This document shows positions 9,401-19,900 of a stretch of DNA of 46,884 nt, one piece after another. The stretch is from assembly GCA_000310025.1 (NCBI GenBank), contig FN649749.1, positions 3,800,222 through 3,847,105 on the forward strand, given 5' to 3'. The translations under genes were made by a program, and so were the position numbers. The stretch comes from Ectocarpus siliculosus. Its lineage: Eukaryota; Sar; Phaeophyceae; Ectocarpales; Ectocarpaceae. The stretch's first letter is position 1. The number at the start of each line of letters is the position of its first letter. The notes under the pieces are model-generated. The model was not told the origin of the DNA. It saw only the letters and a list, made by a program, of their open reading frames with translations, and ran no database searches.

Positions 9401-12071
9401 TGAGAAATTCGATCTACTGTACCAAGGAAAATGAACCTTGCCCCCCTATGCTGCGTGAGTTTCGGATGTTTCGTCCGGATTTCCCGTCACAGCCAAAGCG
9501 TGGGTTTCCTGCTCTGTATATGTTTATTTCCCTCTCTCACGCGCACTCTCTGTGCTCCTCATCGCTGCTGGCGCCATGCCCTGTAGGCCCCGGTGTCGCA
9601 CTGTTTTCTCTTGTTTCTCATTTTGGAGGGCTGCGTTCGCCATTGCCGGCGTACCCCCTCGTTCTCGTCTCGCGTGTTTCGCTTTCTTCCTCCCACCCCC
9701 TGTCTTTCTTCCGTGTTGCGCACAGCTGCATCGCCTTCCCAGACGACGGGGCCGCGAAACGCTTCGCCCACATGTTCGCTGGCCTGGGGTTCCACACCGT
9801 CATATGCGGGAAGGTAAATCACGGAGCCCCGAGTCGTTGTTGTTAACTTGGTTTCTTGTTGGAATGCCCCGTGTGCCTTGTCGCCCCCGAGCACGCTACA
9901 ATGCGCCGCTGCTAACTGTTCCGCCTCACATGCACTACGTCATGTTCCGTCGTTTCGAGCTTTGAAAAATAACCTGTTAATGGGGGCATAATGGGGGCAC
10001 CAAGAAATGACATGTGTCGCTCGTTGGACTGTCGGTGTCCATGTACTCAGCCTCCGTTGTCTGTCGCAAGCACAAGGGTCGAGAGATGTTGGAGGGCTTT
10101 GCAGCACCAATTGACGGCAACACCGCTCATTACCTTTGGCTTTGGTTGTTTCGAGCAGCGCCTCCTCGACTTTCACGCGTACTCCTCGTACTTGTTCTTG
10201 TTGCTGCGAAACTTCAAGGTGCGGGATGGTGAGATTCGCAGTATTACCATCCAAGATGGCGACCCCGCGGGCAAGAACATAATCATCGTAGACGACCTTG
10301 TGCAGGTATTTTGCATGTTACTGATTGGTGGTTGTTGTTTTGGTGGTGTTGTTTTTGGCAATGGTACCCCTCCTGTCTCAGTTTTGTGCGAATCTCTTCG
10401 GCGCAGTACATGCTCTTTCCACTTTCGCTTTGGTCGACGATAACCAGATTTGCAAGCCGATTCCGCGCTTCGGGTCTGCCTTGATCAACAAGCAAACTCT
10501 TTGTAGTCGTGGGTGGCGACCCTCAACCGTTTCCTTGCTTCAATTGTCCACCCTCTGGCCCGTCTCTTTCTCTCCCCGCATGTTATATCTTGTTTGCGCA
10601 GACCGGAGGAACACTGTACGAGTGTGGGCTGGCGCTAAAAGCTGGCGGCGCTAACTCGGTGCAGGCGTTCGTTGCGCACGGGGTCTTCCCCAAGGAAGCG
10701 TGGAAGCGTTTCGCTAAGGTGATAAATAGGATGACCCGACTTGTCTCAGAAGTCGCAATAGCAGCACCAGCAGTAGCGGCAGCGCCGCCACCACCACCAC
10801 CACCACCACGACCGCCAGTAAAGTAGTTCATGTGCGTGCAAAATGAGGTTGGGGTGGTGGTTTTGTGTGTTTGTTGTCTCAAAATTGTAGTCTATCCTCT
10901 TGTATGTCAGTACTGCGTCGTGCTAGCTCTTCTGGTGGTGACCAGTCCCAAGTGGCCACAAGCTGAGCCAAACCTACCGCGATATTACGAATGGACAAAG
11001 ATCNNNNNNNNNNNNNNNNNNNNNNNNNNNNNNNNNNNNNNNNNNNNNNNNNNNNNNNNNNNNNNNNNNNNNNNNNNNNNNNNNNNNNNNNNNNNNNNNN
11101 NNNCCCCCCTTTTTTCAAAAATTCCAAAAACCCCCCCCCCCGGAGGGGGGGGGCCCCCCCCCCCCCCCCCCCCCCCCAGGCCCCCAAAAAAAGTTTTTAT
11201 GGGGGGGCAAAAAGGGGGGGGGGGGGGGGTTTTTTTTTTTTTTTTTTCAAAAAATTGAATTTTCCCCTTTTTAAGGCAAGAAGGGGGCGGGGCAGCCTTT
11301 TTGGGGGGGGCCCATCCCCGGGGCCCCAAAGGGGACCAAACCCCCCCGGGTTTTTGGGGGGGGAAAAAATCCCCCGGGGGCCCCCCCCCCCCCCCCCCCC
11401 CCCGCAAAATGTTTCTGCACGGAGCGTTGTACATTCAAAGCGAGTTTAGTTGGGCTTGCCTGGGTTTCATATCTTTTCTCCCTGATCAGTACCTTTGAAG
11501 TGTCTGGTAACCTCACAATCCTCGAAGCCGCACAGAATTACAGCCAGTAAAACCACCGTTTCTACCTCCTCCCCCGTACCCCGCCACGTCCCGCCGTGGG
11601 AACGCGTTTCTTTGCCGATTTTGTGTCGTCCTTGCACACGTCGATCGCGCACTTCTTTGATTTGTGTTGGCGCGTTCCTCTCCGTCGTTTGCATCTACCA
11701 GTACGTCCTTTGCCATTGTTTTCTTGCGTGCACTCATGTGCCCCTCCTCTCCATGGTTGGCATCTGTGTTCTTCGCCATTTTTTGCTTACGTGCACTCAT
11801 GACCCCTCGTCTTCTTCCCCTCTTCGCTCTTCGTATTGATGGCGGGTGCCTCGGGTTCGATCGAAACGGGGGTCTCAACCACAAAACCGAACACGAAAAA
11901 CGATGGATGTGACACTTGCACTAGGGAGGGGATCGTTGTGTGTTCGACAAGTTTCTCGTGACCAACTCCATCCCAACGACGACGGACAAGCTGCCCAAAG
12001 ATGATGTGTACGTGGTGCTCGACCTGGTCAACCGGATAAAGGAAGACCTGGATCTGCATAGCTCAGTTTAG
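6467..12071 (+). CDS. Ribose-phosphate diphosphokinase (PRPP synthetase), plant class II-like
   Basis: It makes PRPP from ribose 5-phosphate and ATP for nucleotide, His and Trp synthesis. Exons, all phase-consistent: 6467-6586, 6906-7001, 7552-7650, 8471-8566, 9206-9294, 9726-9813, 10219-10305, 10602-10718, 11925-12071 (stop TAG 12069-12071), giving about 312 residues. Visible family signatures are SWGKFPDGTDN near the start, VLPYYPTGTMER, LLVYDLHTLQ with the metal-binding Asp-His, IAFPDDGAAKRF, and the PRPP loop IIIVDDLVQTGGT split across exons 7 and 8. The C-terminus reads VTNSIPTTTDKLPKDDV. About 15-20 N-terminal residues expected for the family are missing, so an upstream first exon probably exists but was not found; its subcellular location is therefore unknown. 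The intron after exon 4 uses a GC donor (CAG|GCGAGG, 8567). The intron 10719-11924 holds the assembly gap. Confidence 0.9.
8766..8790 (+). repeat. (GA)n microsatellite
   Basis: Run of GA dinucleotides inside intron 4 of the PRPP synthetase gene. Confidence 0.8.
11004..11103. other. Assembly gap (100 N)
   Basis: Exactly 100 N, the usual size for a gap of unknown length. It lies in the last intron of the PRPP synthetase gene, so the coding sequence seems unaffected. Confidence 0.98.
11104..11403. other. Homopolymer smear, probable low-quality sequence
   Basis: The 300 bp after the gap are almost wholly runs of C, G, T or A of 3-20 bases. Normal sequence composition returns sharply at about 11404. 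This is how mis-called read ends look, not a natural repeat. Open frames across it (Pro/Gly-rich) should be ignored. Confidence 0.8.
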
Positions 12072-13842
12072 CATAGCCTTTCTTGGATCTCGGTGGTGAC
12101 GTGCGGCTTGGGTTTGTTTGTCGCTGTAGGATGGAGGTCCGGGGCATGGTTTTTGTCAGGGGAGGTGTAGGGCTAGGCCTCCACCACAAACCTACCTGTA
12201 GCTCTTGGCAGCCCCACCGTTTTTCCTACTTTGCGTCTCTAGTTTGTCACGCGTGTTGGCTTATGTTCTTGGTGTCACTGGCTCTCCTCGCAGAGCACGA
12301 CAAGCAGGATGTCTGTAGGATTAGGTAGGTGTAGGGAACGATCTCGACGTGGACGGCGAGGCCCCCAAGGCAATGAAATGCTTTTTCACGGAAGACCGCG
12401 ACCTTCCGTGGTTTGCCACGGATTTCGCTCGCTTTTTTTTTCTTTGATTCACATCAGCGCTAGCGGTACACGCTTGTGCCGTTTACTCCAAACCGTTACC
12501 AACTAGACTACTGGGGCGACCAGCTCGCTTGGATTTGTTCTCTTTGCGTGTGTGTTTGCAGAGGCGTTCTTCTTTCCCTACGAGACCCGAATCGTGAAGA
12601 ACGTATCTCAGAGAAGGTTCTGTCTTGCTGTTATGACTATCGTGCGAGACCTTCGTCTCCACTCTTTTGTGTGTCCTTTATAAGCATGTGGGTACCCTAT
12701 GTTGTATCTCTTTCAGACAGCCCGGGCGATATCCTTCTTCCCAAAACTTCTGAACAGACCAGCTGGTTCGTACCTGTGTAGAAAACCACGTTCATCTAAC
12801 CATTTTCGGCAGCGTGACATCACCACGTCTAATGAGCCTTGAAAAAAGAGTACAAGTGCAACCGTGTGACATTGGTGACGTACAGTCGCCCTTCTTCCAC
12901 ATTGACGGTCCTTGTTGTCACTCCCCTCAGAACTCGAAACACCGACGAGATCAACGGGAGCCTGCCGTTTAAAACGCGTTTCTGCAACAAAATTCATGTT
13001 GCCGCTCTCCAAAAAAGCTCAAGCGGGTAAACGAACAGTAACACCAGTACTAACGTCACTCACGACAGTATAACGAAAATATCGACAACGATCCTTCACC
13101 TCCTCGTCAGTTCTCTTATCTGTAGGGTCAATCCAGCTTGAAAGGACCCGTCACAGCCCGGCATCATTGAAGAGGCATCATGCAATCCAACTGGAACGGT
13201 TCGTCGGAAAGACGTACGATTGTCAGTTTTTACGATGTGTCGACCATCATGTTGCGGTCGCCATGCTCAACCAGCACCATGGTGCATGCCCAGTGATGTG
13301 CTTAACCACGCATGCGCCCTCAACCCGCCATTCCCCCCCCAACGCCCGAAGGTCGGTGCGTTTCGTCCCTCAGGAGCAAATACAACAACCAATCAAACCC
13401 CAGTCCCTGTGATATTCAGGGCCACCAGCTACATCCTCCGCTGCATCAACGACCACCCCTTACAGAATGCACACCCGCCCATGTCTGAAGCCTGAACGAC
13501 CAGGGATAAAAGGCGTTCAAGCTGGGTTGGTTCGCTTGCGTTCATGGCGTGTCCACCACACACCTCTTCTCCTCCGTCGATGTACCGCGGTTCACAACGT
13601 CTCTAAGGCACGGTGCCAAGAATCTGATCCACCCAGCGCAACGGCTACCCGAGACGTCCTCCGCGATATTTGAACTGCCAGCCCTCGAGCACCTGGTACC
13701 ACTTTCGAGCGTGTATTGCCACGAAGGAAACAAGCCGTGAAATGAAGGGGTTGGCCAACTCAATACTGAGTGGGCATCAGGATCTTAGTCGCTGACATTA
13801 CGCATGTTGGTCACAATCGCACCTATCCACGTGCCGGTCTTC
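12072..13842. other. No firmly supported gene; one exon-like stretch
   Basis: The stretch 12290-12425 resembles coding sequence: in one frame, NDLDVDGEAPKAMKCFF then TEDRDLPWFATDF, after an AG at 12333-12334. Its counterpart in the decayed copy (24284-24400) is recognisable but does not keep the frame. A second exon-like piece at about 12562-12606 reads FFPYETRIVKNVS. I recognise neither. They may belong to a neighbouring gene on the plus strand. The rest to 13842 shows nothing recognisable. Confidence 0.3.
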
Positions 13843-15423
13843 CTAACCATACCCCCACTGCATCCCGGACGCAGGACCCGCACAACCGGAGGTGTGCCTC
13901 CTCGACGGTTGCCATAGCAGACTACCCCCCTTACGAGTCACACTTTGCAAGGAGGCCGGCCATGCGACTTCGATCAGAGACTGCTGGAATTCGTCTCCAA
14001 ATGTTAAATGCTGCAGTGAGGGAGGCCATGCAACTTCGGTGACGGGCTGGTTGAAGAGAAATCCAAATGATAGCTGTTGCAGGGAGACCGGCCACACACT
14101 TCCAACAATCGGCTGGTTGAATTCACACCCGAACGATAGTTGCTGCAGAGAGGCCGGCCACTCGACTCCGGCGACGGCCTGATTGAAGCAAAATCCAAAC
14201 GATAGCTGCTGCAGGGAGACCGGCCAAACGACTTCGGCGATGGGTTGGTCGAAGTAAACCCCAAACGATAGCTGCTGCAGGGAGACCGGCCACTCGACTC
14301 CGGCGATGGGCTGGTTGAATTCTTTACCAAACGATAGCTGCTGCAGGGAGACCGGCCAAACGACTTCGGCGATGGGTTGGTCGAAGTAAACCCCAAACGA
14401 TAGCTGCTGCAGGGAGACCGGCCACACGACTTCGGCGATTGGCTGGTTGAACTCTTTACCAAATGATAGCTGTAGCGCGGAGGCTGGCCACCTAGTTCCA
14501 ACGATGGGCTGGTTGAAGTAAACTCCAAACGATAGCTGCTGCACGGAGTCAGGCCACACGACTTCGGCGATGGGTTGGTTGAAACACCATCCAAGCGATA
14601 GCTGCCGCAGGGAGGCTGGCCACAAGACGTCGTCAAGAGGCTGGTTGAAGAAATAACCAAACGATAGCTGCTGCAAGGAAGCCGGCCACACGATATCGGC
14701 GATGGGTTGGTTGAAGCCAAACCCGAACGATAGCTGCTGCAGGGAGGCCGGCCACGCAACGTCGGCGATAGGCTGGTTGAAGCAAGAACCAAACGATAGT
14801 TGCTGCAGGGCGACAGGCCACGACGTCGTGCTCACAGGCGTATCCGACTCAAATAGCAGCCATTTGAGCCTTTGAAGCGACATCACCGATCCCAGGCTTG
14901 CTGCAGGTGAATGTCCGTTCAACCGTCGGTATTCTGCCCCTGACTGCAGCTGAATGGGAGCGTTCTGCAGCAGGACCTCCGGCGAATCTACCAAAGTCAA
15001 ACCAAAAGCCTGCACAGCCGGAACGCGACTCGCGATGCAAACCTTTCGACTGCGCTTGTGGGCTGTGATAGGCGTTGTGCGCGGAGACCACAAGCTCCGA
15101 GGAGTTCGTCGATCGACACGCACGTGCAAGGTTGGGACATGCCTGCACGCGCCACAAAATTCCAGCGACACGAGCTGCAGCTCCAGGGTAGACGCATACC
15201 AACGTTTTTCTTGTCCATCGCAAGTCTGGTTCAAGGCAACGACGAAGGCGTCCAGGCACTTGCTTCTTCCTGAGATAAGTGGATGGCAGGCACGCACGTT
15301 GGCATGCCAATAAAGAGTGTTGTTCCCTGGGGGCAGTTTCTTGATGCGCGGTTGAGCGTTTAGATGTCGGATACAAGCAAACAGGTAGAGGAAGAGGGGG
15401 ATCCTCCACGTCAAAAACATCAT
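13843..15423 (-). CDS. Secreted FNIP-repeat protein
   Basis: This is a single open frame of 526 residues from the ATG at 15421-15423. Residues 1-24 form a signal peptide (hydrophobic IPLFLYLFACI, then LNAQ). A Cys-containing region of about 175 residues follows, with possible N-glycosylation sites (NNT, NQT). From about residue 200 to 490 there are 13 tandem 22-residue repeats of the form WPxSLQQLSFGxxFNQPIxx, the FNIP repeat, a leucine-rich-type solenoid known from Dictyostelium, giant viruses and brown algae. Such solenoids usually bind proteins or ligands; a wall or defence role is only a guess. The last unit degrades and the frame ends in a Trp/Gly-rich tail. At the DNA level the 66-bp units are near-identical in the centre, a sign of recent unit duplication or conversion. 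Two other frames also stay open across the array, as expected for a repeat of a multiple of 3. Confidence 0.85.
   Translation of the reverse strand: MMFLTWRIPLFLYLFACIRHLNAQPRIKKLPPGNNTLYWHANVRACHPLISGRSKCLDAFVVALNQTCDGQEKRWYASTLELQLVSLEFCGACRHVPTLHVRVDRRTPRSLWSPRTTPITAHKRSRKVCIASRVPAVQAFGLTLVDSPEVLLQNAPIQLQSGAEYRRLNGHSPAASLGSVMSLQRLKWLLFESDTPVSTTSWPVALQQLSFGSCFNQPIADVAWPASLQQLSFGFGFNQPIADIVWPASLQQLSFGYFFNQPLDDVLWPASLRQLSLGWCFNQPIAEVVWPDSVQQLSFGVYFNQPIVGTRWPASALQLSFGKEFNQPIAEVVWPVSLQQLSFGVYFDQPIAEVVWPVSLQQLSFGKEFNQPIAGVEWPVSLQQLSFGVYFDQPIAEVVWPVSLQQLSFGFCFNQAVAGVEWPASLQQLSFGCEFNQPIVGSVWPVSLQQLSFGFLFNQPVTEVAWPPSLQHLTFGDEFQQSLIEVAWPASLQSVTRKGGSLLWQPSRRHTSGCAGPASGMQWGYG
14205..14468 (-). repeat. 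Recently duplicated 132-bp double unit in the FNIP array
   Basis: 14205-14336 and 14337-14468 are nearly identical; each codes two 22-residue FNIP units (a VYFDQPIAEVV type and a KEFNQPI type). Units outside this block are much more divergent. Confidence 0.7.
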
Positions 15424-16984
15424 TTACTGCCAACAGCAGGCCTTGATCACAAACACAGAAGTATCTCGTGATCGATCACTTGTTCCTGTCTTCTATTTTT
15501 TTTTTTTCACCCCTTCTTCGAACACTAGGTGGGTTGGGGGCAAACGCACCAATCGGTAGGCGCTGCGAGACACATGAAGATACGGTCAACTTGGTTGGTC
15601 GGTAAAAACAGTAAATGACGGAAGCCTAAGTTGTTTCGTTCGAGGGTTGCTTCATTATTGTTTCTTAAAACACCGCGGATAAGGAGAGAGGAGCGGGGTA
15701 GGGGCCGGCGCTATTTAAAAACACACAAGACTCATGCCTGATTCCCCCTCAAAAGCAGTCTCTCTCACTCTCTGCTCACAAGTCAGGTATATCCAGCCGG
15801 GGCAACCCGCTGGAATGACTTTGTCCCCAAATTGTACTCGACCATTAACCCACAAGTAGAAAACAACCAAGCGAAGTAAGGAGTTCGCACCTTTTCCGTT
15901 CAAGAACCTTCGAAAGAAAATGGATGGGTGGCCGGGAAAATATACTACTTTTGTGTCGACCTACGTTGGCCAGCGCCTCAATCCTCCGGCGTCCGTGATT
16001 CTCTCTCGCGCGTTCACGTGCGAAACGACCTACGACGATGGCGTACATGTGCTCTCCCTACTTGTGCCCACAAAGTGGGGGTGCGTGAACTCCGTTCTAC
16101 GTAGTCCCGGTTTTCCAACAATGATGCATATCGCACTCCTGCGATTACAACAAACATCAGTCTATTCCGTCTCCGACAACAAACCTAGGTTTTGGATGCT
16201 GCGGCTTTCCATACTATGTAGACTAGAAATTCAGGGTCTTTGCCACCATTCCTGGCGATGCTGGGGCAACAGGTCCACCTCTGATTCTCGGTATTCAATC
16301 AACCCTGTAACTTTCCGTTCGTGTGCCAGTATTCGTCAATAATGACCTGCAGCTCGACGTTGAGGGCTTGTCATTCTACTAAAGTGGGGTAGTGGGGTCC
16401 AAGAAGTGCATTTTCTTCAAAAGGCCCTGCAGGGATAATCCAATTTGAGAAGTAACCAGAACGGGTACAGTATACCCGGGTGGATTATCACCATTTATTT
16501 CCGGGTACACTTGGAAATCAACACGACACCAATCTCCGACAGCATCCGCCGTAAATCGCGGCGAAACCAATAAACCGCTGTGTGTCCTGTGTCCTGTGCC
16601 CTGTGCCTCGGAAGCATCATGCCCAAGGCAGGTCGTGCCCGTTTTTCTCTCTCTCTGTGCCTCTCTCTCTCTGTGCGTGCCTCTCTCTCTCTCTCTCTGT
16701 GCTTTTACTGATCAGCACCACACCGAACGAACTCGCGCGTCAAGCGAGTGCGACCCTCTGTCGAGAGGGGCCGGTATCCTTTGGCGGCGGTGCCCATGAA
16801 CGAGCGAGCATTATTGGTGGTTTGGTTGTGGGTATGTATGTGCGGTACACGGTATGTGCGGTACACGTTTTTTTCTGCGGGTTTTCTGCTAGAGCGTCGG
16901 GCGCCGGGATTATGACCATTTCTGGGTACAAAATCGACCTCTTCCGGGTACACTAGTAACCAATATCGGTCACACCAGAGGGTC
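15424..16984. other. No supported gene
   Basis: A plus-strand frame 15920-16342 (140 codons) and minus-strand frames at 15715-15903 and 16379-16570 show no recognisable domain. 16440-16530 loosely repeats 16900-16990 on the same strand (both contain GGATTAT, then ACCATTT and CCGGGTACAC), just beyond the 3' end of the MULE-like gene. Confidence 0.4.
16645..16701 (+). repeat. (CT)n-rich microsatellite
   Basis: Imperfect run of CTCTCTCTGTG-type units. Confidence 0.75.
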
Positions 16985-19900
16985 CTAATGCCAGCGGTAG
17001 TTGTACCCGATGGAGGTTTCTTCAGAAGTGGGTACGATGGTTTTTCGGCCAATCAGCTGATAGCCTGGGGGTGCAAGCGTGTTGATTTCGAAGTGTAAAG
17101 TGGTGTGATTGCGGCACTGGCAGAGATGACTACCGTCGGAAAAGAGCAAGACGAGGTAGTCGAAGGCCTTGTCATCACGCTGCTCGTGAATCCCGAAGAC
17201 GTAGATGACGTCGCAAAGCTTGTCCTCGATGTACTCGAACGTGCGCCCCAAAGCTGCCGCGCGTTCTGGTCCATCCACCTCCCCACCACCCATCTGGCAA
17301 AACGTGATGGCCGCGGTCATCTCTTGCTCCATGAACCGCCGCGGCCAGCCCGCGATGGAGAACTCGCAGGACTCGAGCACACTTTTGAAAGCGGTCGCTG
17401 GTGGAGCCGCCATCCGATTGGGCGGCAGATGGTCGATGGCGTCACGCAGCATGGCGGCATCCTTCTGGGAACAGATGATGCCCGAAAAGTACTTCGCCAC
17501 GTCCAAAAGCGAGGAGCGCGAGTTGCACTTATCCCTGATGAGGGCGTTTTGGCCTGTTGTGTGTGCGGCGGACAAACACGCAAGAAGCGACACACAAACC
17601 AAACCGTAGGTTAGTGATTGGTGTCATCAGACATCGTCGAAGTCGCAGTACGCCAAACGACTGAAAGAGAAGCCTATGACTTGACGCACCCATCGCCACA
17701 GATGTATGTACACGTGAGCCGGACGATCGCAGTGCACCGACCAAGTACATCAATCCCGAACAACTGGGGCCGGACAACAGCCACATGTTTCGAAGAGGTC
17801 GTAAACATTAGCGTCATGTAGGGAGTTGTTTACTGGTCATTCACTGACGGCGTACGATAAATTCGTCCAGAAGCACTCACCAATGACATAGTAAATAGGG
17901 GGCAAGGAAGATAGCCGCCCCAAACCCCTACAGACGTAGAAAAACTCCCAAAAACAACGACAACACTATATGCGCTGTCGTTCTCGAACAAAACGCTCAT
18001 GGCAGATGACGCATAAACGCACCTTCAACTCTTGATGTCGTCCACGAACCCACGGAGAACACCAGGGGCGACACATATTCCGCCCACCGTGCGCGGTCGT
18101 CATATACCACTCGCATGTACTTCTCCGCCTTCGGGTACTTTTCGATGAGGGCGTTGAACTTCCGTTCGAACTTCGCCAATGACAGCTGCTGACGCACACA
18201 CCTGAACTCGTCCATGAAAGGCTGCGGAAAACACAAACGACGTGGGCCGGGTGGGTGTTGCGTGAGTTGGGGCCTGGGCGATGGGCTACCGGTCTGTACG
18301 ATTGACTGCCACCAACAGCCCCGTACACTTCGTTAGCGCTAAGGCGAGACGAGGAGAGGGTTGAAAAAACTCAGCGACATACCATTGATGCTTACAACCT
18401 GCTGCTGCTGCTGCTTTTTCTGTGTGCACTGGACGTCGTGAGGTATGTTTCCGTCGAAGCCGAGGCCGTCTCCGCATCACGGTCTACGCAGAGACGCTGG
18501 ATATCACTCTTCCAAGTAGACGACAACGCCACTGATCCATGACAACGCACCAACTCGCACAGGGGATACAAGCGGGAGTGGGGGAGGGGGGCTAGAGTGG
18601 GCAGACTAACCACGCCAACACACACAGTAGAGCGCACCTTCATGTCCCCACCAAGGACTTTAGGCCTTGCTGATGTTCTGGTTGAGGTGCCATAAACAGC
18701 GCCTCGCCAGCGCGTCCGGGAACACCTCTCGCACCGCCGCCGTCATCGCCGCGTCCGCGTCCTGGATGAAGATATCCGGCTGCTTCCCCCCGCGAGACTC
18801 CAACGCACTCCTCAACATCCACAGGAAAGTGTCCGTTGTGGTGTCCGCCGTTATGCTTTGGCCGACGATCCGCGTCCGATACTCCGAATCGATGACAGCG
18901 AGCACACCGAGGGGCATCCGGTATCTGTTCTTGACGGCGGTGTCGTCGTAGAGCGCAACGTGACCGTACCGATTCCAAAGCGCCACCTGCGTATTCGGAG
19001 CATGACGTCGAAGGGGATCGAGAGCACTTAATTGTGGGTGTGACGTGTGTTGGACGCGTCACAACGCACCCCCACCCTTGCCTACGGCCTGCTTTCGGTC
19101 AGACGTCCTACATTTGCGGACGGCCAAGCGGTACGTGCGAGATGCTAAAATGAAAGCAAACCTTCCGGCTGGGGAATATTCGTATGGGGCACAACGACCA
19201 GCGACCTACCTGCTCTCTCGTTTGCCACCAGATGTGCGTCAGGCGGCCGTTGTCATCCATCTTGATCTCGCACACTCCGCCGTCGGCCGTCGCGGCCATG
19301 ACCTGAAATTGCAACATGTTAAGCGCCCGGAAACATCGAGGGCATCAGCGCAAAACCACGACGACGGCACGGCACACATTTTTTACCTCCAACATTTCTT
19401 GGTTTGGTGTCATGGGGCATATATTCTCCCGGTTGTCACCTGCGATCGTATGTGTCTTGTCGCCCGGTTACCGCCTTGAGCAAACCCAACATCCCACACA
19501 CAAACAAGAGAGGCAACAGTCTCAACGGACACATGGACACACCTCTTCGTACGCATCGGCGGCATCTCTGGGCTTCTCCGCCCCGTGCACAGTGGCAGCC
19601 GCGTTCTGCACCGCGCGCTTGTTGATGTCGATGTCGCTGTCCTCGTGCAACGCCTTCATTGCTTTTGTCACCTCTTTTGGCTTCATCCCATGACCTGCGC
19701 CGTATGGGAGAGCCGGGAGCACAAAAATAAGTGGCGTGTCACAGACAAACAGGGTAACAATGTGGAGGCGACAGCAGTACCACGCTTCAAGGGCCGTTCG
19801 TCATGCGGCATCATGACTACCAACCATGACAAACCGTGGGACACGACGGGAGCCACTGTAGACCTACTCCAACGAGTTCAATCTTCTCACTTGTCATCTG

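Noticed and set aside
14004-14792. 262-codon minus-strand frame inside the FNIP gene
   Set aside because: It is a frame shadow: the 66-bp repeat keeps alternate frames open. The composition (Ser/Pro/Arg) is that of a shifted reading.
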